Assembly: GCA_002788395.1 (NCBI GenBank)
Contig: PFRF01000008.1
Coordinates: 1 to 38,708 of the forward strand
DNA: 38,708 bases
Direction of reading: 5' to 3'
DNA from: Candidatus Levybacteria bacterium CG_4_9_14_0_2_um_filter_35_21
Lineage (GTDB): Bacteria; Patescibacteriota; Microgenomatia; Levybacterales; UBA12049
Position 1 is the stretch's first letter; every line of letters starts with the position of its first letter. Position numbers and translations under genes: made by a program. Below the pieces are notes generated by a model, which was given only the letters and a program-made list of their open reading frames with translations, made no database searches and was not told the origin of the DNA. Shown one piece after another: positions 1 to 10,651 of this stretch.

Positions 1-52
1 CAAGTCCTCGTATTCTACTAAAGATTGGATAAGCTTTTGCGTAGTGATCCAT

Positions 53-83
53 AGTTACGAAATGTCTAATATGTTTCGTAACT
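53..83. repeat. 10-bp perfect inverted repeat AGTTACGAAA / TTTCGTAACT upstream of the ftsB-like gene
   Basis: Arms 53-62 and 74-83, 11-nt loop. Confidence 0.6.
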
Positions 84-134
84 TATTCAGAACAAAAAGA
101 GAAAAGAGGTATTTTATGTTAAGATTGAAATGAA

Positions 135-479
135 ATGAAAAAAGTAATTTTTGTGGCTATTGTTATTGCGCTTCTTTTAATAATTAACGGTTTATTTAGG
201 TCAATTCTGGATATTTGGCATAAACAAGATCTGCTTACGCAGACACAAAAAAAGCTGGAATTGGAAAAACAGGTAAACCAAAAATTTAGAGCCCAACTAT
301 CTTTAGTGGGGAGCAAAGAGTTTGTGGAAGAAGAGGCCCGTAACAAGCTATTTATGGGTTTGCCTGGAGAGCAACCAGTAATAATTCCGCAAAACCTGTT
401 AAATATAAAAGAAAATAAAAAGCCCGTGGATCTTCGCCCAAATTGGAAAAAGTGGTTGGATTTGTTTATTAAGAACTAA
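135..479 (+). CDS. Septum formation initiator (FtsB/DivIC-like) protein
   Basis: N-terminal TM followed by coiled coil and a VEEEARNKLFMGLPGE-type motif. Confidence 0.7.
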   Translation: MKKVIFVAIVIALLLIINGLFRSILDIWHKQDLLTQTQKKLELEKQVNQKFRAQLSLVGSKEFVEEEARNKLFMGLPGEQPVIIPQNLLNIKENKKPVDLRPNWKKWLDLFIKN

Positions 480-511
480 TTTTAAGTCAATTTTGAAGCT
501 TAAAACTTACT

Positions 512-769
512 TTATTTCAAATATTCCTTTAACATCACTCGGAGTGCGGTTTTTCCCTTTGTGGTTTTAAAGTATTTTTCTCTCTTTTTTGCATCTTTTT
601 TATTTCGATAAGCTTCATAAAATATCAACTCGAGCGGTGTATAGTGTTTGGTTGATAATTCTTCTTTATTGTTGTGTTCAAGATATCGTTTTTTAAGGTT
701 GTGGGTAAAACCTACATAAATAAAGTCTTTCACTTTGCTTTGGAGAACGTAGACATAGAAAAATTGCAT
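512..769 (-). CDS. GIY-YIG nuclease family protein (UPF0213-like)
   Basis: MQFFYVYVLQSKVKDFIYVGFTHNLKKRYLEHN; start taken at the internal Met of the 512..802 ORF. Confidence 0.85.
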   Translation of the reverse strand: MQFFYVYVLQSKVKDFIYVGFTHNLKKRYLEHNNKEELSTKHYTPLELIFYEAYRNKKDAKKREKYFKTTKGKTALRVMLKEYLK

Positions 770-916
770 AAAGTTTCGTTGAGACGCACCAGATCGGTGC
801 ATCTCGGGCGCTCATCACTCATTTTTTTCATAAAAACCACCCGTTTAACATTCGTTGCAAAAGTGATTTATCACTCGCTGCAGTGTGAACCCGAATGGAA
901 AATGAGTGGTTCGCTG

Positions 917-1186
917 TTGCGGGGCTAGGAGTTGCGCCTAGCCTATGAGATTATGCATCTGTTTTCTCCGGTTACCCGAAGTGTCGGACTATATCATCAT
1001 CCTGTTGTGTAACAGGAGCTCGGCGTGTAGTCTCTACGGTGTCCCTTCAATAAAATGTAGGGTTCCCTCGGTATTGTCCTCCGCCAGCTGGCGGATAGGA
1101 TTTTACCGATATAGCCAAGTTCTCTTTTGTTATTACTAGCAAAAGGGCCCATTTTGAGCCTCATGTGCACTGTACACTACCCCGCG
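917..1186 (-). tRNA. Initiator-like tRNA-Met(CAT), atypical, interrupted by a group I intron (exons 1186-1157 and 955-917)
   Basis: Joined exons give CGCGGGG...CCCCGCA acceptor with C1xA72 mismatch, stem TGAGG/TCTCA around loop CTCATAA (anticodon CAT), T-stem CTAGG/CCTAG; D- and T-loops non-canonical. Confidence 0.7.
956..1156 (-). other. Group I intron (about 201 nt, ORF-less) in the tRNA anticodon loop
   Basis: Minus strand: P1 GGCU|C..GGGCC with U-G at splice site, P3 CUUGGC/GCCGAG, core GGTAAAATCC..GGACAATACCGAGGG, R GTAGAGACTACACGCCGAGC, P8 hairpin TCCTGTT/AACAGGA, S GATGATATAGTCCGA, terminal G. Confidence 0.85.
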
Positions 1187-1293
1187 TGTTGTTACGTAGT
1201 ATAGCATTTGATTTAGCTTCGGTCAATATGTCTTGATTAATTTTAGAACTTACGATATAGTGTAAATAATTGCAATATTTGCCGGTTCTATTT

Positions 1294-1977
1294 ATGGCTA
1301 AATTTGATTTAAAAATTCAAGCGCAGAAATTGAGGAGAAAAGGAATTAGCGTTAATAAAATTGCGGATAAATTAGGAGTTTCGAAAGGCACAGTCAGTTT
1401 GTGGACAAGAGATATTATTCTTAGCATAGAACAATTGGAGACATTAAGAAATTCATCGATAAGAGGAGCTGAATTAGGGAGATTAAGAAGTGCCTTCCTG
1501 CAAAAAGAAAGAAGATTAAAATTAATAGTTGAGAATAAGGAGCTTGGGATTGAAGCTTTAAGAAATCTTACTCAGCGAGAATTTCTTGTGGTTGGACTAG
1601 GAATTTATTGGGGGGAAGGTAGTAAAAAAAGCAATGAATTTTCTTTTTGTAATTCAGACCCGGAAATGGTAAAATTCTTTGCGCTTTGGCTTAAGAAATG
1701 TTTTGGAATTAATTCCCATGATTTAATATGCAGCATAGGAATTAACGAAAGCCACAGAAAAAGAGAACACGCAGTTAAAAAATATTGGTTAAAAATTCTA
1801 GGAGTTAAAGAGAGCCAATTTACAAAAACTAGTTTTAAGAAAACTGAAAGTAAGAAAGTTTATGAGAATTTTAACAATCATTATGGTACAATTAGGATCA
1901 GAGTCAGAAAACCAGGTCTCCTTTATCATAAGATTATCGGACTTATTGAGGGTTTGAAAGTGAACATGCCAGGGTAG
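1294..1977 (+). CDS. HTH + LAGLIDADG-like protein (putative homing-type)
   Basis: N-terminal HTH (KGISVNKIADKLGVSKGTVSLWTRDI) then single LAGLIDADG-like motif (FLVVGLGIYWGEGSKKSNEFSFCNSDPEMVKFF); start taken at MAKFDLK. Confidence 0.55.
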   Translation: MAKFDLKIQAQKLRRKGISVNKIADKLGVSKGTVSLWTRDIILSIEQLETLRNSSIRGAELGRLRSAFLQKERRLKLIVENKELGIEALRNLTQREFLVVGLGIYWGEGSKKSNEFSFCNSDPEMVKFFALWLKKCFGINSHDLICSIGINESHRKREHAVKKYWLKILGVKESQFTKTSFKKTESKKVYENFNNHYGTIRIRVRKPGLLYHKIIGLIEGLKVNMPG

Positions 1978-2042
1978 CTCAGTTGGTTCAGAGCACTTGA
2001 TTCATACCCAAGAGGTCGGGAGTTCGAGCCTCCCCCCTGGTA
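1968..2042 (+). tRNA. tRNA-Met (CAT)
   Basis: Cloverleaf GCCAGGG TA GCTC..GAGC A CTTGA TTCATAC CCAAG AGGTC GGGAG TTCGAGC CTCCC CCCTGGT A; anticodon CAT (Ile2 not excluded). Confidence 0.85.
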
Positions 2043-2079
2043 CTCGATTAACTTTTAATTCCTAATTTTTAAATCTTCT

Positions 2080-2871
2080 ATGAATAATCAGCCGATCGGT
2101 GTTTTTGATTCCGGAGTTGGGGGATTAAGTGTCCTGCGAGAATTAAAAAAACTTCTTCCAAACGAAACATATATTTTTGTAGCAGATCAGAAAAATGTAC
2201 CTTATGGAGGTAAAACAAAAGATCAATTGATTCAGTTTTCCGATAGCATTGTCGACTTTTTAGTTACTAAGAAAAAAGTTAAGGCAGTTGTAATTGCTTG
2301 TAACACTTCAACAGTTTATTCAATTGGTTTTTTGCGTTCAAAATACAAAATTCCTATTATTGGTACGGTTCCTGTAATAAAAACAATCGCAAATCTTACT
2401 AAAAGTGGTAAAACAGCGGTTTTTTCGACTCCTGCAACTGCCAAAAGCCAATATCTTTCCGATTTAATTAAGAAATTTGCAGATGGAATTATTGTATATA
2501 AGGTTAGTGGAACAGGGTTAGAAGATTTGGTGGAGGAAGGGAATCTAAAAAGTCCAAAAATAAATAAAATTTTACATAAATCATTAATTCCTCTTAAAGA
2601 AAAAGGGGTAGATTCCATAGCCCTTGGCTGCACTCATTATCCCTTTTTACGGGATCAAATAGAAGCTATGATGGGATCAAAAGTAGGAATTGTTGATTCC
2701 GGAAGTGCAGTTGCAAGACATACCAGAGAGGTTTTAACAAAAGAAAATTTATTGGGAAATTTATCTTCAGAAGATTATTTTTATACAACCGGAAATAGAG
2801 TAAAATTTAAAAAAGCTCTTAAAAACCTGTTAGACTTAGATACGGAAAGGATATATAATCTGAACTTATGA
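2080..2871 (+). CDS. murI: Glutamate racemase
   Basis: IGVFDSGVGGLSVLRELKKLLP, VIACNTST, LGCTHYPFL motifs. Confidence 0.95.
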   Translation: MNNQPIGVFDSGVGGLSVLRELKKLLPNETYIFVADQKNVPYGGKTKDQLIQFSDSIVDFLVTKKKVKAVVIACNTSTVYSIGFLRSKYKIPIIGTVPVIKTIANLTKSGKTAVFSTPATAKSQYLSDLIKKFADGIIVYKVSGTGLEDLVEEGNLKSPKINKILHKSLIPLKEKGVDSIALGCTHYPFLRDQIEAMMGSKVGIVDSGSAVARHTREVLTKENLLGNLSSEDYFYTTGNRVKFKKALKNLLDLDTERIYNLNL

Positions 2872-4346
2872 AATTAGATTTTAAAAACAGGAAAATAGCG
2901 GTAATCGGAGAGGGAATAGAAGGTCTTTCCAATGAAAAATTTTTAAAAGAAAAGGGTGCGATTGTAACTGTTTTAGACCGGAAGCAGGGAAAAGATTATT
3001 TAAAAGATCTCGATAAATATGATTTGGTGGTAAGAAGTCCCGGGGTGAAGCTTTCGACGATTCAAGCTTCAAACTTAAAACTTAAAACTTCAAAGATAAC
3101 ATCCCAAACTAAACTTTTTTTTGACCTTTGTCCATGCAAAATCATTGGTGTAACCGGGACGAAAGGAAAGGGAACGACATCGGCATTAATCTACGAAATG
3201 CTCAAGAAACAGGGAAAAGATGCATATTTGGTTGGCAATATTGGAAGCCCCGCTTTGGATATTTTGGATAAATTAAATGATCAGTCAATTGTGGTATATG
3301 AATTGTCCAGTTTCCAGTTACAAGACCTGGAAAAAAGCCCTCATATAGCAATAATGTTAATGACCGTTCCTGAGCATTTGGATTACCACAAAAACATAGA
3401 AGAATATGTTGATGCCAAAAGAAATATTTTCCGTTTTCAAAAACCGGAAGATTTTGCAATTCTAAATCAGGACTATCCGGCAAGCAATGAGTCCGATATC
3501 CATACGGGTGCCAAAATCTTTAAAGTAAGCCGCGAGAAAGAACTTTTGGAAGATGGAGCTTGCATTAAAGATGGAAAGGTTTGGTTAAAGGTAAGCATGG
3601 CGCTTAAGTCGCATTCCGAGTTCGATGATTCTTCAGACGCAAGCGTCCCTGCGAAGCTCGGGACACGGTCACCTTCGGTGACTCTGATGAAGACATCATC
3701 TCTTCGAAATGCTCCTCGCGCCAATATTTCAAAGGAAAATTTTGAATCCTCCCCGCGCAAAATAGCGATTATTGATGTAAGAGATATTCTTCTTCCCGGG
3801 GCACATAACTTGGAAAATGTTTGTGCGGCAGTTATCGCAGCTTCACTTTGCGGGGTTTCCACAGGGAATATAGCTGCGGTTTTAAAAACTTTTAAGGGCT
3901 TGGAACACCGTTTAGAGCTCGTGGATACGATTTATGGAGTTAAGTATTACGACGATTCATTTTCTACTACTCCAGAAACAGCTATAGCAGCAATACAAGC
4001 CTTTGAAGGTCCAAAGATTTTAATTTTAGGAGGATCAAGTAAGAATAGTGATTTCACAGAGCTTGGTCGCGTCATACGCGATTCGGAAAATGTAAAAGCA
4101 GTTATTGGAATTGGAAAAGAGTGGGGGGAGATAAGATCAAAGATCAAAAATGAAAAAGTAAAAATTATAGAAGGATGTAGAAATATGAAAGAAATTGCGC
4201 TAGCCGCGTTTGACGCGGCAGAAACTGGAGATATTGTGCTTTTGTCCCCAGCTTGTGCTAGTTTTGGAATGTTTAAAAACTATAAAGACCGGGGAGAGCA
4301 ATTTAAATCGGAAGTTCTAAGACTTAGAACTTCCTCAAATTTCTAA
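2868..4346 (+). CDS. murD: UDP-N-acetylmuramoylalanine--D-glutamate ligase, with an in-frame repeat insertion
   Basis: GTKGKGTTSALI P-loop, ELSSFQLQ, HRLELV, YYDDSFSTTP motifs; ATGA overlap with murI. Confidence 0.93.
   Translation: MKLDFKNRKIAVIGEGIEGLSNEKFLKEKGAIVTVLDRKQGKDYLKDLDKYDLVVRSPGVKLSTIQASNLKLKTSKITSQTKLFFDLCPCKIIGVTGTKGKGTTSALIYEMLKKQGKDAYLVGNIGSPALDILDKLNDQSIVVYELSSFQLQDLEKSPHIAIMLMTVPEHLDYHKNIEEYVDAKRNIFRFQKPEDFAILNQDYPASNESDIHTGAKIFKVSREKELLEDGACIKDGKVWLKVSMALKSHSEFDDSSDASVPAKLGTRSPSVTLMKTSSLRNAPRANISKENFESSPRKIAIIDVRDILLPGAHNLENVCAAVIAASLCGVSTGNIAAVLKTFKGLEHRLELVDTIYGVKYYDDSFSTTPETAIAAIQAFEGPKILILGGSSKNSDFTELGRVIRDSENVKAVIGIGKEWGEIRSKIKNEKVKIIEGCRNMKEIALAAFDAAETGDIVLLSPACASFGMFKNYKDRGEQFKSEVLRLRTSSNF
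3597..3757. repeat. GC-rich palindromic element inserted in frame in murD
   Basis: Interrupts WLKVS/RKIAIIDVRD; contains hairpins GTCACC-TTC-GGTGAC and GACGC-AA-GCGTC, nested in a ~100-bp imperfect palindrome. Confidence 0.7.
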
Positions 4347-4432
4347 TTTCTAATTCTTAATTTCCAATCAAATCTTAATGTTATAATTTTTTAAATTTAA
4401 TCATTGGAAATTCATTGAAAATTTTAAATTGA

Positions 4433-5785
<1,353 letters not shown>

Positions 5786-5798
5786 TAAGATCTAAATA

Positions 5799-6794
5799 AT
5801 GAAAAAAGTTGTTTTTTCGGGGATCCAGCCTTCGGGGGATTTACATATCGGCAATTACATTGGTGCAATCGCGCAGTGGGTAAAAATGCAGGATGAATAC
5901 GACTGCATTTATTGCATTGTAGATTTACATGCCATAACTGTTCCACAGGATCCAAAAACTTTACGTGAAAAAATCTTGGAAGTTACGGCATTGTATTTGG
6001 CTTGTGGAATTGATCCTCAGAAATCCAAAATTTTTATTCAGAGTGAAAACCCCGATCATCCGTATTTAGCCTGGGTTTTAAATTGCATAACCCCTTTTGG
6101 TCAGCTGGAACGGATGACTCAATTTAAAGATAAGAGTCAGACTCAAAAAGAGGGAACAACAGCAGGGCTTTTTGATTATCCGGTTTTAATGGCGGCGGAC
6201 ATTCTTTTGTATCATACCGACGAAGTGCCGGTGGGAGAGGACCAGAAACAGCATATTGAGTTAACCCGCGATGTGGCGGAAAAGTTTAATAAAACTTTCG
6301 GCGAAACTTTTAAGCTCCCAAACCCGCATATTTCCAAATTTGCCGATGCAAGAATTATGAGCCTTCAGACTCCGTCTTCGAAAATGAGTAAATCGGATAT
6401 TGATCCATTGGGAACAATTAATCTTTTAGATTCGGAAGATAGAATTCGCGAAAAAATAAAAAAAGCGGTAACGGATTCGGAACCTTCAATTTCGGCAAAA
6501 GTACATGGACAAGGAAATGGAGCAGTGCAAAACTTATTAACGATTTATGCTGCATTTTCGGGTTGCACATATAACACTGCGGTTCAAAAAACACAGGGAA
6601 AAGCTTACGGACAATTTAAACAAGAGCTGGCTGATTTAGTAGTTGAAAATCTTAAGCCAATTCAGGTGAAATATAAGGAGATTAGAAATGACGAAAAGTA
6701 TCTTCGCCAGGTTTTAGATGACGGTCGTAATTTTGCAATCTCAAAATCTTCAAAGCTTATCCTAGAAGTTAAAGAAAAACTCGGCTTAGTTTGA
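5799..6794 (+). CDS. trpS: Tryptophanyl-tRNA synthetase
   Basis: FSGIQPSGDLHIGNYIGA, PVLMAADILLYHTDEVPVGEDQKQH, KMSKS. Confidence 0.97.
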   Translation: MKKVVFSGIQPSGDLHIGNYIGAIAQWVKMQDEYDCIYCIVDLHAITVPQDPKTLREKILEVTALYLACGIDPQKSKIFIQSENPDHPYLAWVLNCITPFGQLERMTQFKDKSQTQKEGTTAGLFDYPVLMAADILLYHTDEVPVGEDQKQHIELTRDVAEKFNKTFGETFKLPNPHISKFADARIMSLQTPSSKMSKSDIDPLGTINLLDSEDRIREKIKKAVTDSEPSISAKVHGQGNGAVQNLLTIYAAFSGCTYNTAVQKTQGKAYGQFKQELADLVVENLKPIQVKYKEIRNDEKYLRQVLDDGRNFAISKSSKLILEVKEKLGLV

Positions 6795-7030
6795 TTTTCT
6801 TCTCTTTGGCTGCAAAGAGAAGCAGAAACTGTCGCCAAGTCTCGCTTCATGCTTTCAAGTTTAAGTTCATTTGTCGGGGGATTTCACCCCCTCCCTAATC
6901 TCTTCGGGCTAGGGAATCCCCCTGACGCACTCACTTAATCTCTCATACATTCAACATTCGAATTGGCGAAAGACGAGTAAGCTTTTTTAAATTGCAATAT
7001 TCTGGGAAGTTAGAAAAACTCGGCTTAGTA
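6765..7030. repeat. ~24-bp imperfect direct repeat flanking a structured ~215-bp spacer
   Basis: GAAGTTAAAGAAAAACTCGGCTTAGT (6765-6790) and GAAGTTAGAAAAACTCGGCTTAGT (7006-7029). Confidence 0.7.
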
Positions 7031-7083
7031 TAGCTTCGAGCCAGCTGGAAAATAGCTACATGTTGTGATATACTCCCTAGGCT

Positions 7084-8952
7084 ATGGCAGTTGGCAGAAA
7101 AAATGGCAGAAAATTAAGAGCTTCAAAGGTAAAAACTTCCTGGAAAAACATGGTTATTTATTTCTTTCTTTTCCTTTTTGTAACCTTTGTTTTTATGAGT
7201 TTTAGCCAGTCAAAGACAACTCCTGAGGATAAAACTGTTCCACTCTCCCAAATTATTCAAGATGTAAAAAATGGCAGAGTTACGGAAATTAATGTAAGCG
7301 GAACAAAAATAACAGTAATGGAAAAAGGTGGAGATACGATTCAAAGCTTTAAAGAACCAAATGTAAACCTTTATCAATTGTTTGACGATGCCGGAGTTTC
7401 TTTAAACAAAACAAAAGTAATTATAAAAGATGATACAACTTTAAATAATTGGATCGGCATTTTGGGTTCTGTTCTACCGGTTCTTCTAATGGTTGCGTTC
7501 TTCTACTTTATTTTTAGACAGGCAAGAGGAGCACAGGAGAGCATTTTCTCTTTTGGCAGATCGGGGGCAAAAGTATTTAGTAAAGATAAACCGGGAATTA
7601 CTTTTGCAGACGTTGCGGGCGTAGATGAAGCAAAGCAAGAACTTACGGAAATAGTAGATTTTCTTAAAAATCCGGGAAAATACAAAGCGATGGGGGCACG
7701 TACACCAAAAGGGGTTTTAATGGTTGGTCCTTCCGGAACAGGCAAAACTCTTCTTGCCCGGGCAACTGCCGGAGAAGCGGGAGTTCAATTTTTTTCTATG
7801 GCAGGTTCGGAATTTATGGAGATGCTAGTAGGAATCGGAGCATCGCGTGTAAGAGATTTATTTGCTACTGCTAAAAAAGCTCAACCGGCAATTATTTTTA
7901 TAGACGAAGTTGATGCAATTGGCAGACAAAGAGGATCCGGTTTGATGGGTGGACACGATGAGCGCGAGCAAACATTAAACCAAATATTGGTAGAAATGGA
8001 TGGATTTGCTCCAACAGAACAGTTAGTTGTTATTGCGGCAACAAACAGACCCGATGTGTTGGATCCTGCGTTGGTTCGCCCCGGAAGGTTTGACAGAAGG
8101 GTTATTTTGGACATGCCGGATGTAAATGGCAGAAAAGAAATTCTTTCCATTCATGCCCGAAATAAGCCATTTGATAAGGCTGTTAATTGGGATAGAATTG
8201 CCAGAAGAACGGTCGGATTTTCCGGAGCAGATTTGGAAAACATGTTAAATGAGGCGGCAATTTTAGCAGCAAGACTTGCGCATAAAGCAATTGACATGAG
8301 TGATTTAGAAGAAGCAGCAACTAAAGTAAAGCTTGGACCGGAGAAAAAAAGATTACAATCGGAAGAAGACAGAAAAATGACAGCGTATCACGAAGCAGGA
8401 CATGCTCTTGTCTCTTGGCATATGCCGCACATGGATCCAATTCACAGAATTTCTATTGTGAGCCGAGGGATGTCTTTAGGGCACACTATGATGGAGCCGA
8501 TTGAGCATGTTCACGAAACAAAAACTTATCTTTTAGAGCAAATTGCGGTTATGCTTGGGGGAAGGGCTGCAGAGAACTTGATTTTTAAAGATGTGACAAC
8601 CGGCGCATCCGATGATATTGCCAAGGCAACTGAAGTTGCCAGAACAATGGTGGTAGAGTACGGGATGAGCGACTTAGGACCGATTAATCTAAATGCGGAA
8701 AGAGCTAATAGAAGAAACCCGTTTGAAACAATTACCGTTTCTCCGGATATGGCTTCAAGAATAGATGTGCATGTTAAAAAACTTACAGATGATGGTTATA
8801 AAAAGGCTCAAGTAATTTTATCGAAGCTGAGAAAAAAACTGGATAAATTAGCAGAAGAATTGTTAAAAAAAGAAACTATAGAATCCGAAGAATTCGAAAG
8901 ATTAATGGGTCCTAAAAAAGCTTTTGCTTATGCCAAAAGGCAAGTTAGTTAA
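7084..8952 (+). CDS. ftsH: ATP-dependent zinc metalloprotease FtsH
   Basis: Two N-terminal TMs, AAA module ([20 protein letters not shown]), HEAGH zinc motif. Confidence 0.97.
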   Translation: MAVGRKNGRKLRASKVKTSWKNMVIYFFLFLFVTFVFMSFSQSKTTPEDKTVPLSQIIQDVKNGRVTEINVSGTKITVMEKGGDTIQSFKEPNVNLYQLFDDAGVSLNKTKVIIKDDTTLNNWIGILGSVLPVLLMVAFFYFIFRQARGAQESIFSFGRSGAKVFSKDKPGITFADVAGVDEAKQELTEIVDFLKNPGKYKAMGARTPKGVLMVGPSGTGKTLLARATAGEAGVQFFSMAGSEFMEMLVGIGASRVRDLFATAKKAQPAIIFIDEVDAIGRQRGSGLMGGHDEREQTLNQILVEMDGFAPTEQLVVIAATNRPDVLDPALVRPGRFDRRVILDMPDVNGRKEILSIHARNKPFDKAVNWDRIARRTVGFSGADLENMLNEAAILAARLAHKAIDMSDLEEAATKVKLGPEKKRLQSEEDRKMTAYHEAGHALVSWHMPHMDPIHRISIVSRGMSLGHTMMEPIEHVHETKTYLLEQIAVMLGGRAAENLIFKDVTTGASDDIAKATEVARTMVVEYGMSDLGPINLNAERANRRNPFETITVSPDMASRIDVHVKKLTDDGYKKAQVILSKLRKKLDKLAEELLKKETIESEEFERLMGPKKAFAYAKRQVS

Positions 8953-8996
8953 TTTTATTGGTTGACAGAAAAATATAACTTAAATATATTTGAATT

Positions 8997-9629
8997 ATGA
9001 CCGCCAAAAAAAAGCTTCACTTTAATAAAGGGGAGGCTATAAATTTCGGTTTTCAGACAGCAAAAAGCAACATTGTTTTTTTTATTGGTGTTTTTGTAAT
9101 TATTACTTTAATCTTTGCCGCAACTTCACTTCTACAAAATGTACCTAATTTTAATCAAAATGCAACTACTTTTTTGATTGGGAATATTTTGGTTTGGGTT
9201 TTGAATGTTATAATAGACATGGGAATTATAAGGATTACTCTTAAATTTGTCGATCTGGAAAAACCCTCTTTCTCTAACCTTTTCCACGGAAGTTTTCTTA
9301 TAAATTATGTTTTAACTTCAATAATAAGTGGAGTAATTATTATAATTGGACTTGTTTTATTCGTAATTCCAGGGATAATTTTTGCTTTAAGATTACATTT
9401 TGCAAAATACTTAGTTATAGATAAGGAAATGGGACCGGTTGATGCGATTCAAAAAAGCTGGAATATAACAAAAGGAATAACTTGGAATCTTTTTCTGCTT
9501 ACCTTACTTTTAATTCTAATTAACATCTTAGGGTTTATTGCTCTTTTAGTGGGTCTTTTTATTACAATTCCACTGACAATGGTTACCAATGCTTTTGTTT
9601 ACCGCAAACTTCTCTCCCAGGTTAAATAA
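8997..9629 (+). CDS. Multi-pass membrane protein of unknown function
   Basis: Long ORF with several hydrophobic segments and upstream spacing. Confidence 0.7.
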   Translation: MTAKKKLHFNKGEAINFGFQTAKSNIVFFIGVFVIITLIFAATSLLQNVPNFNQNATTFLIGNILVWVLNVIIDMGIIRITLKFVDLEKPSFSNLFHGSFLINYVLTSIISGVIIIIGLVLFVIPGIIFALRLHFAKYLVIDKEMGPVDAIQKSWNITKGITWNLFLLTLLLILINILGFIALLVGLFITIPLTMVTNAFVYRKLLSQVK

Positions 9630-9644
9630 GGTATAATCTTTCAT

Positions 9645-10613
9645 ATGAGGAAAATGATTTTAATAGATGGCAATGCGATTTTGCATCGTGCATTTCACGC
9701 TTTGCCTCCTCTTACAAATAAAGATGGAAAATTAACAAATGCGGTTTACGGATTTTTCTCGATGCTTCTTAAAATCAAGACCGATTTACGTCCCGAATAT
9801 CTCGTAGTTTGTTTTGATAGGCCAAAGCCGACCTTTAGGAAGCAACTTTACGTTGGTTATCAGGCGAAGCGTCCGACAATGGACAATGACTTAGTGCCGC
9901 AAATTGCACTGGTTCATGAAGGTTTGGAAAGGGCAAATGTGCCGATTTTTGAAATAGACGGATATGAGGCAGACGATCTAATAGGGACTTTATCTGTTCA
10001 GGCAGTAGAGGATAACAAGGAGGATGTTCAGGTAATTATTCTTTCCGGTGATCGTGATCTTCTTCAACTTGTTAATCATAAGGTAAAAGTTTTGGCACCA
10101 ATTATTGGCATGACAAAAATGATTTTATTTGACGCAGATGTAGTCGAAGAAAAGTATGGATTAAGACCGGAACAAATTGTAGATTACAAAGCTTTAAGAG
10201 GCGATTCTTCGGATAACTATCCCGGTGTTATCGGAATAGGTCAGAAAACTGCCAGCAGTTTATTGCAAAAGTATGGAAGTTTAGAATGTGTTTACGAGCA
10301 TTTGGATGAGATTCCGGAAAAGCAAGCACAAAAATTGGCGGAAGGTGCGGAAGCTGCGAGTTTGGCTAAAAAATTGGCTCAAATTGTTTTAGATGCTCCG
10401 ATCAAACTTGATCTTAAAAAAGCAGAGATTGAAAAATTAGATAAAAAAGAGCTTGCGGATTTTTTTAGAGAACATAATTTTAGAAGTCTTTTGGAAAGAT
10501 TGGTTAAAGAAGAAAGAGTGGAGCAAAGAGAAGCAGTGTCAATCAAAATTTCGGAAGAAAAACAAAAAAAGCTGGAAAAAGAAGAGAAAAACGAACAGCT
10601 GGGATTCTTATGA
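9645..10613 (+). CDS. Stand-alone 5'-3' exonuclease (PolA N-terminal-domain type)
   Basis: LIDGNAILHRAFHALP, FDRPKPTFRK, YEADDLIG, SGDRDLLQL, DYKALRGDSSDNYPGV; ends without a polymerase domain. Confidence 0.92.
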   Translation: MRKMILIDGNAILHRAFHALPPLTNKDGKLTNAVYGFFSMLLKIKTDLRPEYLVVCFDRPKPTFRKQLYVGYQAKRPTMDNDLVPQIALVHEGLERANVPIFEIDGYEADDLIGTLSVQAVEDNKEDVQVIILSGDRDLLQLVNHKVKVLAPIIGMTKMILFDADVVEEKYGLRPEQIVDYKALRGDSSDNYPGVIGIGQKTASSLLQKYGSLECVYEHLDEIPEKQAQKLAEGAEAASLAKKLAQIVLDAPIKLDLKKAEIEKLDKKELADFFREHNFRSLLERLVKEERVEQREAVSIKISEEKQKKLEKEEKNEQLGFL

Positions 10614-10651
10614 AAGTTGCAATAATTCTTGATTATATCAAGGAGTTTGGT
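10610..10651 (+). pseudogene. Relic N-terminus of a glycosyltransferase gene (MKVAIILDYIKEFG)
   Basis: Matches the start of the intact downstream gene (MKIAIVHDYIKEFG); overlaps the upstream stop codon (ATGA). Confidence 0.7.

Noticed and set aside
674-1139. Plus ORFs 674..928 and 945..1139
   Set aside because: Antisense to the GIY-YIG gene and the minus-strand tRNA/group I intron; no coding signature.
3473-3862. Minus ORF 3473..3862 across the murD insertion
   Set aside because: Antisense to murD; openness explained by the GC-rich repeat.
7723-7752. FtsH Walker A reads GPSGTGKT rather than GPPGTGKT
   Set aside because: Permitted by the P-loop consensus; a single substitution is not notable alone.
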